From positions 1 to 64,000 of the forward strand of contig JAUXRG010000044.1 in assembly GCA_030681795.1 (NCBI GenBank): a stretch of 64,000 nt of DNA, in the 5' to 3' direction. Position numbers and translations under genes: made by a program. This document shows positions 35,942-44,920 of the stretch, in pieces. The stretch's first letter is position 1. The number at the start of each line of letters is the position of its first letter. The notes under the pieces are model-generated. The model did not search any database. It had not been told where the DNA came from and saw only the letters and a program-made list of their open reading frames with translations. This DNA comes from Rubrivivax sp. GTDB lineage: Bacteria > Pseudomonadota > Gammaproteobacteria > Burkholderiales > Burkholderiaceae_C.

Positions 35942-36856
35942 TCAGCTGGCCCACCCCGCAAGCGGGTGCTCGGACAAGCTGCGGCACTGTCGACCCACCC
36001 AACCCGGCGGCAGCTCTTTCGCCGGAAAGGCCGCCAAGGGCGTCTCGACCGTGTCGTCTCTCGCGAAGACCGCGCTGCCTGAGCCCGTCATGCGGCTGTT
36101 GCCATAACGGGCCTCCAGCCAGCGGGTGGCTTGCGCCACTTCGGGGCAGCGATCTTCGGCGGGTGGTTGCAGGTCGTTCCTGCCGTACCCATGAACGGCC
36201 CTGCGAACGAATTCCTTCAACCCATCCGGCGGCAAATCGCTACGACCTGCCTCCTCGGGAGAGCCCGCAAGTATAACAGGATCGGTACTGCGCACGAGCT
36301 GCGGGTGCCCGAAGATCTCACGCGTGGAGAGGGCTGCCGCGGGCTTCACGACCGCGTAGCGGGAGGGTGGGAGCACCACGGGCGTGAGCTTCTCGCCAAT
36401 GCCCTCCACGAAGGCGGGGTGGCCGCCGATGAAAAAGGGAACGTCGGCCCCCAGCCGCAGGCCCAGGGCGGCCAGCCGTTCGCGCGGCCAGTGCAATCCC
36501 CAGAGGCGGTTCAGGGCCAGCAGCGTGCTGGCGGCGTCCGAGCTGCCACCACCCATCCCGGCGCCCCAGGGCACGCGCTTGTCGATCGAGATATCGGCCC
36601 CCAGCGCGGTGGCGCTCTCCAGCTGCAGCGCACGCGCGGCGCGCAGGCACAGGTCGTCTTCGGGCAAGGTGGTTCCGAGGTCGTGCCGGGCCAGGTGACC
36701 GTCGTCGCGGCGTTCGAAGTGCAGTACATCCACCCAGTCGATGAGCTCGAACACCGACTGGAGCAGGTGATAGCCGTCGGCGCGCCGCCCGATGATGTGC
36801 AGAAACAGGTTCAGCTTGGCCGGGGCCGGCACGTCGTACAGGGCGGTCAGGCTCAC
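35942..36856 (-). CDS. ispE: 4-diphosphocytidyl-2-C-methyl-D-erythritol kinase
   Basis: A 304-residue GHMP kinase of the MEP isoprenoid pathway. Substrate motif near the start: VPAPAKLNLFLHIIGRRADGYH; ATP motif: VPWGAGMGGGSSDAAST; C-terminal GHMP segment: SRMTGSGSAVFA. It overlaps lolB by 4 bases, the conserved lolB-ispE arrangement. Confidence 0.96.
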   Translation of the reverse strand: MSLTALYDVPAPAKLNLFLHIIGRRADGYHLLQSVFELIDWVDVLHFERRDDGHLARHDLGTTLPEDDLCLRAARALQLESATALGADISIDKRVPWGAGMGGGSSDAASTLLALNRLWGLHWPRERLAALGLRLGADVPFFIGGHPAFVEGIGEKLTPVVLPPSRYAVVKPAAALSTREIFGHPQLVRSTDPVILAGSPEEAGRSDLPPDGLKEFVRRAVHGYGRNDLQPPAEDRCPEVAQATRWLEARYGNSRMTGSGSAVFARDDTVETPLAAFPAKELPPGWVGRQCRSLSEHPLAGWAS

Positions 36857-37380
36857 GCCGGTTCATCCAGCTTGACGCGCAGCCACACCGACGGTGGAGC
36901 CAGGCGTCGGGCTTCGATCCAGCCTTCGGCGCGCCGGGCCAGCACGATCTGCCAGCCGAGTTGCTCAAAGCCGCCTTCGATGTCTTGGTGCGCGGCGCCC
37001 GCCCAGGGCCGGCCCGCGAGCCAGTCGGGCAGGGCTGCGAGTGGCAGCACTTCGCCCAGCGCCTGGCTCGACAGCGTGTCCAGATCCTGAAATCGGCTCT
37101 CGCCCTCGGCCGTGGCCAGCACGGCCAGACCAGGGGCCCAGCGGGCGGTGGCCAGGCGCGTGCCCAAAGGGGAGTGCAACCTCAGTTCGCCACGCTGTCC
37201 GTCGCCCTGGAGTTCGAACCCCGCGCTGAGGCTCTGCCCGGCCTGCGTGGCGGTGGCTTGGGCACGCAGGCTGAGCCTGCCGCTGATCCATGGCGCCTCG
37301 CCGGTGTCTCGTGGAGGCGTCGCGCAGCCCGTGAGCATGGCCAGCGCCAGCGCCAGCAGCGGCAGGGCGCGGCGAATCAC
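36853..37380 (-). CDS. lolB: Outer-membrane lipoprotein LolB
   Basis: A 175-residue lipoprotein that inserts other lipoproteins into the outer membrane. The GTG start at 37380 overlaps the preceding stop (GTGA) and gives a classical lipoprotein signal with lipobox LTGC (Cys about residue 18). The core has WISGRLSLRA and LRLHSPLGTRLATARW. Upstream in-frame codons lie within the TPR gene and are not used. Confidence 0.88.
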   Translation of the reverse strand: MIRRALPLLALALAMLTGCATPPRDTGEAPWISGRLSLRAQATATQAGQSLSAGFELQGDGQRGELRLHSPLGTRLATARWAPGLAVLATAEGESRFQDLDTLSSQALGEVLPLAALPDWLAGRPWAGAAHQDIEGGFEQLGWQIVLARRAEGWIEARRLAPPSVWLRVKLDEPA

Positions 37381-39242
37381 AGATCCACGCGCAGCCGGGC
37401 CAGCGTTTCGCGCAGCACCGCGTTGGCGGTGTCTCGCACCTTGCCTTCGCGCCAGACGCGGCGGGCTTCGTCGCGCTGCCCCGTCGCCCACAGCACTTCG
37501 CCCAGGTGGGCGGCGATCTCGGTGTCGGGCCGCGCGGCGTACGCGCGCTGCAACAGCACCACCGCTTCGCTGCTGTTGCCGAGGCGGAATTCGACCCAGC
37601 CCAGACTGTCGGTGATGAAGGGGTCACCCGGGGCGAGTTCGAGCGCGCGCTGGATGAGCTGCCGGGCCTCGGGCAGGCGCAGGCGGCGATCCGCCAGCGA
37701 ATAGCCCAGCGCGTTGTGGGCATGCGCGTTGTCCGGCTTGAGCTCGATCACGCGGCGCAGAAGGCGTTCCATCTCGTCGAGCCGGTCGATCTTCTCGGCC
37801 ATCATGGCCTGCTCGTAGAGCAGTTCGGCATCGTCGGCAAAGCGGCTGCTGGCACCAGCCAGCACATCGAAAGCCTCGAGCCAGAGCTTGGCTTCGCGCA
37901 ACATGCCGGCTTCGGCCGCCAGCTTGGCACGCCCGTCCTCGGGCTTGCGTTCGGGCACGCGCCGGATGAGCTCGCGGGCCTGCGCGAGCTTGCCCTGGCG
38001 CACCAGGATGGAGGCGCGGCGGGTTTGCACCTCCAGCGCGCGCTGCGGGTCTTCCACCTTGGCCAGCCATCTCTCGGCGGCCGCGAAGTCCCCTTGCTGC
38101 TCGGCCGACTGGGCCAGCATCAGCCAGGCCTGGACGAGGCCCTGTTGCGGACGGGCCGTGGTCTCGTCGTCGTCGTCGCCGTCGGTGGGCGGGGCCAGGG
38201 CGGGGGCCGCCTGTGCCTGGGGCGGCTTGGCGGAGGCGGCCTGAGCGAGTTCGATATAGCGCAGCAGTGCCGCCTCGCCTTCCTTCACCTGCTTGAGTTC
38301 GAGCTGCAGCGCGCCCAGTGACAGGTAGGCGGGAGCCATGTCGGGCTGTTGCTGGGTGAGGGTCCTGAGCTGCGAGACGGCATCCGCGAAGCGCTGCGCA
38401 CCCGTGAGCAGGCGCACATAGGCCAGGCGCACGGCGGGCTCGGCCTTGTCTTGGCGCAGGTACTCGAGCACGGCCGTCTCCGCCGCCGGACGTTCGCGTA
38501 TCAGTTCCATGGCGAGCAAGGCCGGGCCAGGGGAGGCCGGCTCCAGGCCCTGGGCTTCACGGGCGAGCGCCAGTGCCCGGTCGGGGTCGCGCGCCTCGAG
38601 CCAGGCCCGGCCCAAGGCCACGCGTACCGGCACGCGGGTGGCTGCGACTTCGCGGTAAGGGCGCAGCGCGTCCTCGAGCAACGAGGCCACCAGTCGCGGC
38701 TCACTCGCCCGTTGCAGGAAGCGCGGCAGGGCAGCAATGAGCCCCGGCCGCTCGGCGGCCGGTGTCTGCGTCAGCAGCGCCTTGAGCGGCTCACCCAGCG
38801 CGTCGGTCCGGTTCAGCACCATCAGGATCTGCAGCTGCAGCCGCATCGCATCCAGCGATTCGGGCTGGCTCAAACGCCAGGCGCGGCTGGCGGCGAGGGC
38901 CTGCTCGCCCGCGCGAGCCTGCAGCGCGATATCGACGGCACGGCGGAACAAGCCCTCATCGCCTGAACGGCGCGCGGCGTCCAGGATGAGTTCGTAGGCG
39001 CTGCCAGCGTCGCCGGACCGCAGTGCCATCTCGGCGACCAGCAACTGGTAGAGGAGACGCTGGTCGAGCGCGGAGTTGACGATGGGTGCCGGCGCCGACA
39101 GCGTGGCGGGCGGTTCGGCGCCGGCTTGCGCGTGGGCAAGCGGTGCCAGCAGGACCAGACCGCCGGCCACGGCACAGGCCAAGCGAGACAGCGCGAACCG
39201 CGGGTGGAGCCGGAGCAGACGATCGAACATCGGGATTCCCAT
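37377..39242 (-). CDS. TPR-repeat secreted or membrane-anchored protein
   Basis: A 621-residue protein with an N-terminal signal (RLACAVAGGLVLLAPLAHA) and many tetratricopeptide repeats. The best ones are LDEMERLLRRVIELKPDNAHAHNALGYSLAD and the following two near the C-terminus. A low-complexity break (PPTDGDDDDETTA) lies near residue 350. Its fixed position before lolB suggests a role in envelope assembly; that is inference. An alternative ATG is 12 bases inside. Confidence 0.85.
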   Translation of the reverse strand: MGIPMFDRLLRLHPRFALSRLACAVAGGLVLLAPLAHAQAGAEPPATLSAPAPIVNSALDQRLLYQLLVAEMALRSGDAGSAYELILDAARRSGDEGLFRRAVDIALQARAGEQALAASRAWRLSQPESLDAMRLQLQILMVLNRTDALGEPLKALLTQTPAAERPGLIAALPRFLQRASEPRLVASLLEDALRPYREVAATRVPVRVALGRAWLEARDPDRALALAREAQGLEPASPGPALLAMELIRERPAAETAVLEYLRQDKAEPAVRLAYVRLLTGAQRFADAVSQLRTLTQQQPDMAPAYLSLGALQLELKQVKEGEAALLRYIELAQAASAKPPQAQAAPALAPPTDGDDDDETTARPQQGLVQAWLMLAQSAEQQGDFAAAERWLAKVEDPQRALEVQTRRASILVRQGKLAQARELIRRVPERKPEDGRAKLAAEAGMLREAKLWLEAFDVLAGASSRFADDAELLYEQAMMAEKIDRLDEMERLLRRVIELKPDNAHAHNALGYSLADRRLRLPEARQLIQRALELAPGDPFITDSLGWVEFRLGNSSEAVVLLQRAYAARPDTEIAAHLGEVLWATGQRDEARRVWREGKVRDTANAVLRETLARLRVDL

Positions 39243-39354
39243 GCGGTACTGTCGGCCCCCAGGCCGCTGCCTTGCAGCGACCGCCCCCCGCGGGGGTCAA
39301 GGAACCTTGGGACGGCCCAGCGCTTGCTTGGAGTCATTCTCACATAATGAGTTC

Positions 39355-40176
39355 ATGCCAGAGCTCCCGGAAGTCGAGGTCACGAGGCGGGGACTCGCTG
39401 CACCGCTGCGCGGCGCCAGGGTGCTGTCGGCTCGCCTGGGCAAGCCGCTGCGCAGGCCGCTCGGGTGCCCGGCGGCCGCGCTGGTGGGTGCGACGGTGGG
39501 GGACATCGTGCGTCGCGGCAAGTACCTGTGGCTGCCGCTGAGCCAGCCCGATGGCGGGCTGCTTCTACACCTCGGCATGTCGGGCTCGCTGGCGCTGCTG
39601 GCGCAGGCCGGCGAACCCGGGCCGCACGACCACTTCGACCTGGTCACCGACCGCGGCACCCTGCGCCTGAACGACCCGCGCCGCTTCGGCGCGGTGGTCT
39701 GGTCGGCTTCGTTGCACGAGGCGCCCGCCGCCACCCTGCTGGCCCGTTTGGGGCCCGAGCCCTTCGACCCCGCGCTCACACCCGAGACCTTCCACGCCTC
39801 GTTGCACGCCAGGCGCACGCCCATCAAGGCCGTGCTGCTGTCGGGCGAAGCGATCGTGGGCGCGGGCAACATCTACGCCTGCGAGGCACTCTTCCAGGCC
39901 GGCATCCACCCGGCGCTGCGTGCCGACCGCCTGAGCCGACCCCGCGCCGCGCGTTTGCTGGCGGCGGTGCGCGGCACGCTGGCGCGTGCGCTGGACGTCG
40001 GCGGCACGACCCTGCGCAACTTCACCGATGTGCACGGTGCCAGCGGCGCCTACCAGGCCGAGGCGGCGGTCTACGGCCGCGCGGGTGCGGGCTGTCTGCG
40101 CTGCGGCACCCTCGTCAGGCGCATCGTGCAAGCCCAGCGCTCGACCTACTTCTGCCCGACATGTCAGCGGCGGTAA
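39355..40176 (+). CDS. mutM: Formamidopyrimidine-DNA glycosylase
   Basis: A 273-residue DNA repair enzyme that removes 8-oxoguanine. The catalytic N-terminus MPELPEVEVTRRGL follows the ATG at 39355. The helix-two-turn-helix region (AIVGAGNIYACEALFQAGI) and a zinc finger (CLRCGTLVRR, FCPTCQRR) are present. It works with MutY, encoded 2 kb downstream on the same strand. Confidence 0.96.
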   Translation: MPELPEVEVTRRGLAAPLRGARVLSARLGKPLRRPLGCPAAALVGATVGDIVRRGKYLWLPLSQPDGGLLLHLGMSGSLALLAQAGEPGPHDHFDLVTDRGTLRLNDPRRFGAVVWSASLHEAPAATLLARLGPEPFDPALTPETFHASLHARRTPIKAVLLSGEAIVGAGNIYACEALFQAGIHPALRADRLSRPRAARLLAAVRGTLARALDVGGTTLRNFTDVHGASGAYQAEAAVYGRAGAGCLRCGTLVRRIVQAQRSTYFCPTCQRR

Positions 40177-40263
40177 CGGTCCCGCGGGCCGCGAGTTGCA
40201 CCGTGCATTCCGGACACAAATCCAGGCTGGCGCCGGTGCGCCACCCGTTTGCGCTGCGCTAGC

Positions 40264-42267
40264 ATGCGTCGGCTGATGAGCCTGCCGATGCCCATGCCGA
40301 GCCCCATCGCTGAAAGCCTGGACGCGCTCGCCTCCTGGCGGGCCGAGCTCGACCGCCACGTGTCGCAGCTCGGCCACTCGCTGGCCGAACAGGAACTGCT
40401 CGACGACAGCGGCGCGGCCCTGTTGTCGGCGCTTCGCGAGCGCCTGAGTTCAGACAAGCTGGTGCTGGCCTTCGTGGCCGAGTTCTCGCGTGGCAAGTCC
40501 GAACTCATCAATGCCATCTTCTTTGCCGACGCGGGCCGCCGCGTGCTGCCGGCGACCCCCGGCCGCACGACCATGTGCCCGGTGGAGCTGCGCTACGACC
40601 CACAGCTGCCCGCCCGCCTGGCGCTGCTGCCCATAGAGACCCGGCTGCGCGGCTTGTCGCTGGCCGAAATGCGGCCGCGCGAGGAGCATTGGGACCAGGT
40701 GCCGCTGGATCCGCGTGACGCGCAGTCGCTGGTGCAGGCGCTGACCGCGGTGACGCGCACGCAGCGCGTCAGCGTGGAGCAGGCGGCGGCGCTGGGCTTG
40801 TGGAGCGATACGCAGCCCGAAGACAACCCGCCCCGGGCCGCCGACGGCAGTGTGGAGGTGCCGGCCTGGCGGCACGCCGTCATCAACTACCCCCACCCGC
40901 TGCTCGAGCGCGGCCTGGTGGTCATCGACACCCCCGGCCTCAACGCCGTGGGGGCCGAGCCCGAGCTCACGCTGGGCTTGCTGCCATCGGCACATGCGGT
41001 CGTCTTCGTGCTGGCGGCCGACACGGGCGTGACGAAGTCCGATCTGGCGATCTGGAGAGACCACCTGGGCCAGGGCAGCCTGGAGCGCTTCGTGGTGCTC
41101 AACAAGATCGATTCACTGGTCGATCCGCTGCTTTCGGCCGCGGTCGTGGAGGAACAGATCGCGCACCAGCGCCAGGGGGCTGCAGAAATGCTGGAAGTGC
41201 CGATGGATCGGGTCTTTCCGCTCTCGGCACGCGATGCGCTGGCGGCACGGCTGGACGGCAACGCCCAGGCACTGCGGGCCAGCCGCCTGCCCCCGCTGGA
41301 GCGGGCCCTGGCCGAGCAACTGCTGCCGCGGCGGCGCCAGTTGCTGGTGCAGTCTGCCGTAGGCGTGGTGCAGCAGTTGCGCGCCTCGGCGGGCCGGCGG
41401 CTGAATGACCGCCGCCGCCAGCAGGCCGAGCAACTGCTGGAACTTCGCGGCCTGCGCGGCAAGAGCGGCACCAAGTTGCGCATGATGGTCGAGCGGATCG
41501 ATGCCGAAGTGGCCGACTTCGAGCGCTGCACCGCGCGCCTGGCCGCGCTGCGTGCGGTGCAGTTGCGCATCCTGCGAACGGTGCTCGCGCAGCTCTCCAG
41601 CGACGCCTTGCGCACCGAGGTCGCGGCGATGCAGTCGGCGATGGGTGCGCGGCCCTTCAACCTGGGCGGGCGGGCGGCGTTCGAGACCCTGCTGCAGCGG
41701 CTGCGGGCGGCCCTGAACCAGTCCGAGAGGCAGGCCGAAGAGATGTGCCAGATGCTGCAGGCCAGTTTCCGGCAGCTCAATGCCGAGTTCGGCTTCACCT
41801 TCTCGCTGGCGCCGGTGCCCGACCTGGCACCGTTTCGCAAGGAGCTGGATCTCATCGAGCACAACTACGGCCGCTACCTCGGTTTCAGCCAGGCCTGGCG
41901 CCTGGCGGCGCCGGGTTTCGCCGAGCAGTTTCGCCGCATGCTGGTGTCCAAACTGCGTGTGGTGTTCGAGAACGCCGCGGGCGAGTTGGAGCTGTGGAGC
42001 AAGGGCGCGACGAACCAGGTGGAAGTGCAACTTCGCGAACGCCGGCGCGCTTTCGCGCGGCGGCGCGAGGCGCTGCAGCGCGTGCAGGCGGCGGCCGGCG
42101 AGCTCGAGCAGCGCATCGCCGAGGTGCAGGCGCAGGACGAGCATCTCGCGCGGACGAACGCCCGGCTCGACGCCGTGGCTGCCGAAGCCATCGCCACGGC
42201 CAGCCAGCTCGGGGCCCAGCCCCTGATGGCCCCTCCCGATCTCGAGCCGCGGCAGGACGCCGCTTGA
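40264..42267 (+). CDS. Bacterial dynamin-like GTPase
   Basis: A 667-residue dynamin-family protein. The G1 loop is AEFSRGKS (Ala72-Ser79), with Ala where the first Gly is usual. G3 is DTPGL (Asp222) and G4 is NKID (Asn280). The rest is helical with coiled-coil parts (for example near the C-terminal ERRRAFARRREALQRVQAAA) and a hydrophobic stretch that could touch membrane. It lies between mutM and mutY and overlaps mutY by 4 bases. Members remodel membranes; its role here is unknown. Other Met starts nearby (40276) are possible. Confidence 0.8.
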   Translation: MRRLMSLPMPMPSPIAESLDALASWRAELDRHVSQLGHSLAEQELLDDSGAALLSALRERLSSDKLVLAFVAEFSRGKSELINAIFFADAGRRVLPATPGRTTMCPVELRYDPQLPARLALLPIETRLRGLSLAEMRPREEHWDQVPLDPRDAQSLVQALTAVTRTQRVSVEQAAALGLWSDTQPEDNPPRAADGSVEVPAWRHAVINYPHPLLERGLVVIDTPGLNAVGAEPELTLGLLPSAHAVVFVLAADTGVTKSDLAIWRDHLGQGSLERFVVLNKIDSLVDPLLSAAVVEEQIAHQRQGAAEMLEVPMDRVFPLSARDALAARLDGNAQALRASRLPPLERALAEQLLPRRRQLLVQSAVGVVQQLRASAGRRLNDRRRQQAEQLLELRGLRGKSGTKLRMMVERIDAEVADFERCTARLAALRAVQLRILRTVLAQLSSDALRTEVAAMQSAMGARPFNLGGRAAFETLLQRLRAALNQSERQAEEMCQMLQASFRQLNAEFGFTFSLAPVPDLAPFRKELDLIEHNYGRYLGFSQAWRLAAPGFAEQFRRMLVSKLRVVFENAAGELELWSKGATNQVEVQLRERRRAFARRREALQRVQAAAGELEQRIAEVQAQDEHLARTNARLDAVAAEAIATASQLGAQPLMAPPDLEPRQDAA

Positions 42268-43298
42268 CCCGGCCTGCCGCGACGACGCTCGCCGCCCGGG
42301 TCATTCGCTGGCAACGCAGGCACGGGCGGCACGGCCTGCCCTGGCAAGGCACGCGCGACCCTTACCGCGTCTGGCTGTCCGAGGTCATGCTGCAGCAGAC
42401 GCAGGTGGCCACGGTGCTCGACTACTACCCGCGCTTCCTGGCGCGCTTTCCCACGGTCCTGGCGTTGGCCGCGGCGCCGCTGGACGACGTGCTCGCGCTG
42501 TGGAGCGGGCTGGGCTACTACAGCCGCGCGCGCCACCTGCACCGCTGCGCCCAGGCCGTGGTGGCCGAGCGTGGGGGCGCGTTCCCGGCCTGCAGCGCGG
42601 CCCTGGCGCAGTTGCCCGGCGTCGGCCGCTCCACGGCGGCGGCGATCGCGGCCTTCTGTTACGGCGAGCGTGCGGCCATCCTCGACGGCAACGTCAAGCG
42701 TGTGCTCACCCGCGTGCTTGGTTTCGATGGCGACCTGGCGCTGGCCGCCGAGGAGAGGCGGCTGTGGGCCGCGGCCGAAGCGCTGCTGCCCGTGCGCGAT
42801 GTCGACGTCTACACGCAAGGGCTGATGGACCTCGGCGCCACGCTGTGCCTGGCGCGCACGCCGGCCTGCGAGCGCTGCCCATTGGCGGTGGATTGCGCGG
42901 CAGGCGCTGCCGGCACGCCGCATCTCTTCCCCGTCAAGACCCGCCGCGGCAAGCGCGGGCAGCGCGTCAACGCCTGGCTCTGGCTGCGGCAGCGCGAGCA
43001 GCTGTACCTGGTGCAACGACCCCCGCGCGGGGTGTGGGCCGGGCTGTGGAGCTTGCCGCAGTTCGACTCGGGGCAGGCGCTCGAAGAAGCTTGCAGCGGC
43101 TGGCCCGGCCGCGGCGAGTGGTGGCCGGCGATCGCCCATGCGCTGACCCACTTCGACTGGACGCTGCACACGCTGGACTGGCAGCTGCCGCCGCGCGCGA
43201 AACTGCCGGCGGCGTTGCCGCAAGGGCGTTGGGTCACCCCCGAAGAAGCCCTCGCGATGGGCTTGCCTGCGCCGCTGCGCCGGCTGCTCGGCGGCTGA
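42264..43298 (+). CDS. mutY: A/G-specific adenine glycosylase
   Basis: A 344-residue enzyme that removes adenine paired with 8-oxoguanine. The catalytic Glu lies in WLSEVMLQQTQV, the helix-hairpin-helix in LPGVGRSTAAAIAAF and the Asp in ILDGNVKRVLTR. The [4Fe-4S] loop is C-x6-C-x2-C-x5-C (CLARTPACERCPLAVDC). A NUDIX-like domain ends the protein. The start is a TTG overlapping the dynamin stop (TTGA), which implies translational coupling. Confidence 0.94.
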   Translation: MTRPAATTLAARVIRWQRRHGRHGLPWQGTRDPYRVWLSEVMLQQTQVATVLDYYPRFLARFPTVLALAAAPLDDVLALWSGLGYYSRARHLHRCAQAVVAERGGAFPACSAALAQLPGVGRSTAAAIAAFCYGERAAILDGNVKRVLTRVLGFDGDLALAAEERRLWAAAEALLPVRDVDVYTQGLMDLGATLCLARTPACERCPLAVDCAAGAAGTPHLFPVKTRRGKRGQRVNAWLWLRQREQLYLVQRPPRGVWAGLWSLPQFDSGQALEEACSGWPGRGEWWPAIAHALTHFDWTLHTLDWQLPPRAKLPAALPQGRWVTPEEALAMGLPAPLRRLLGG

Positions 43299-43343
43299 AC
43301 GCGCGCGGCTTCAGTGGCGCCCGGCCGCCCGAAGCCACTGAAC

Positions 43344-43384
43344 GCCCCCTCGGGGGGCAGCGAGCGATGGCGAGCGTGGGGGCT
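43344..43384 (-). repeat. Interspersed intergenic repeat, copy 2
   Basis: Read on the minus strand it matches the unit at 32591-32630 almost base for base, with a one-base length change in the middle. It fills the gap between the convergent mutY and LON-domain genes and could act as a two-way terminator. Confidence 0.6.
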
Positions 43385-43389
43385 TTACT

Positions 43390-44034
43390 TCAGCCGACCA
43401 CAACTTTCTTGTCGCGCAGGAAGCCGTCCACCAGCGACAGTCGTATCACCGGGTCTTCCAAGGCCATCAGCTTTTGCTTGGCCGCCAGCGACACCGGCAG
43501 CAGCTCGCACCAGCGGTTGGCCACCCAGCCGGCGTCGTCCAGCCGGTAGGGCTGCGCGAAGGGGGAGTGGTCCTGCTCGCGCAGCTTGTGGATGGCCTCG
43601 GCCAGCGCCGTCACGGTCTGCAGCATGGCCGGGCCGGGCAGCCTCGGCGGATCGTCGGCCACCGCCCGGACCGCTGCGCGCCACAGGCCGTTGTCGCCGC
43701 GCACCGGCGCGCCGGTGAGCCGAAAGCGCTGGCCGCCCGTGCAGTGCAGGCGCAGGATGCCGGCTTGTTCGGCATCCACGTCGTCGATGCGCGCCACCAC
43801 GCCCACGCTTTCAATCTGCAAGGGCAAGCTGCTGCGGCCGGCTTCCGCGCCCTGGCGCAGGCAGATCACGCCGAAAGGCTGCTGGCTGCGCATGCATTCA
43901 CCGACCAGGTCGAGGTAGCGCGCTTCGAACACCTTCAGCGACAGGAGGGCGCCTGGAAATAGCACCGTCTGCAGCGGGAACAGCGCAAGCCGCGCAGGCC
44001 AGCCGGCCGGCGGGGCCGGCTCAGTCACGCGCAT
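43390..44034 (-). CDS. LON substrate-binding-domain protein
   Basis: A 214-residue protein made only of the N-terminal (PUA-like) domain of Lon: [29 protein letters not shown] and [11 protein letters not shown], then a helical part. There is no ATPase or protease domain, so it is not itself a protease. The ATG at 44034 overlaps the rapZ end by 14 bases. Function of these stand-alone proteins is unclear. Confidence 0.88.
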   Translation of the reverse strand: MRVTEPAPPAGWPARLALFPLQTVLFPGALLSLKVFEARYLDLVGECMRSQQPFGVICLRQGAEAGRSSLPLQIESVGVVARIDDVDAEQAGILRLHCTGGQRFRLTGAPVRGDNGLWRAAVRAVADDPPRLPGPAMLQTVTALAEAIHKLREQDHSPFAQPYRLDDAGWVANRWCELLPVSLAAKQKLMALEDPVIRLSLVDGFLRDKKVVVG

Positions 44035-44920
44035 CGAGCTCGCGGTGGCGGACCAGGGTGGCGAAGCGGCTCTCGAAACGCCGGGCCAGCCATTCCACGG
44101 CGTACACCGAACGGTGCTGTCCGCCGGTGCAGCCCAGGGCCACGGTGAGGTAGCTGCGTTGGTCGTCCTCGAAAGAAGGCAGCCAGCGCTGCAGGAAGGC
44201 CTGGATCTGCTCCAGCATCTCGGAGGCCTCGGGCTGGGATTCGAGGTAGGCCGCCACCGGGGCGTCGCGCCCGGTGAGCGGCCGCAGCTCGCGGATGTAG
44301 TGCGGGTTGGGCAGCACGCGCATGTCGAACACGTAGTCGGCGTCCAGCGGCACGCCATGCTTGAAGGCGAAGGACTCGAAGACCAGCGTCAGCGCCGCCT
44401 CGCGCGCGCCCACCAGTGAACGCACCCAGCTTCGCAGCAGCGCCGGGCGCAGCTGGCTGGTATCGATGACGGTGGACATCTCGCGCAGGTCGGACAGCAT
44501 GTCGCGCTCGAGTTCGATGGCTTCGGTGAGTGCGCGCGAGGGGTCTCCGTCGCCAGGCGTGGCCATCAACGGATGCGGGCGCCTCGTTTCCGAAAAACGG
44601 CGCAGCAGCGCATCGGTGCTGGCGTCCAGAAAGATCAACCGGATGCGCACGTCTTCGCTGCGCAGCTGTTCGATCAGCGGCACCAGGCGTGGCAGCGACG
44701 AGGCCGTGCGCACGTCCACCGCCACCGCCACGCGGTGCGAGAAACGATCATGCTCCAGGCGGATGAATTCGCGCAGCAGTTCAGGCGGCAGGTTGTCGAC
44801 GCAGAAATAGCCCGCGTCTTCCAGCGCATGCAGCGCCACGGACTTGCCGGAACCCGAGATGCCGGTGATGAGGACGGCCTCGTCGCGCTTGCCGCTGTCC
44901 GGTGGCATCCAGTCACTCAT
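44021..44920 (-). CDS. rapZ: RNase adapter / nucleotide-binding protein RapZ
   Basis: A 299-residue protein with Walker A GISGSGKS near residue 20 and the conserved C-terminal segment [22 protein letters not shown]. In enteric bacteria RapZ guides RNase E to GlmZ; in beta-proteobacteria the RNA target is not established. hprK and ptsN, frequent neighbours, are not adjacent. It overlaps recN by 4 bases. Confidence 0.92.
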   Translation of the reverse strand: MSDWMPPDSGKRDEAVLITGISGSGKSVALHALEDAGYFCVDNLPPELLREFIRLEHDRFSHRVAVAVDVRTASSLPRLVPLIEQLRSEDVRIRLIFLDASTDALLRRFSETRRPHPLMATPGDGDPSRALTEAIELERDMLSDLREMSTVIDTSQLRPALLRSWVRSLVGAREAALTLVFESFAFKHGVPLDADYVFDMRVLPNPHYIRELRPLTGRDAPVAAYLESQPEASEMLEQIQAFLQRWLPSFEDDQRSYLTVALGCTGGQHRSVYAVEWLARRFESRFATLVRHRELDARD

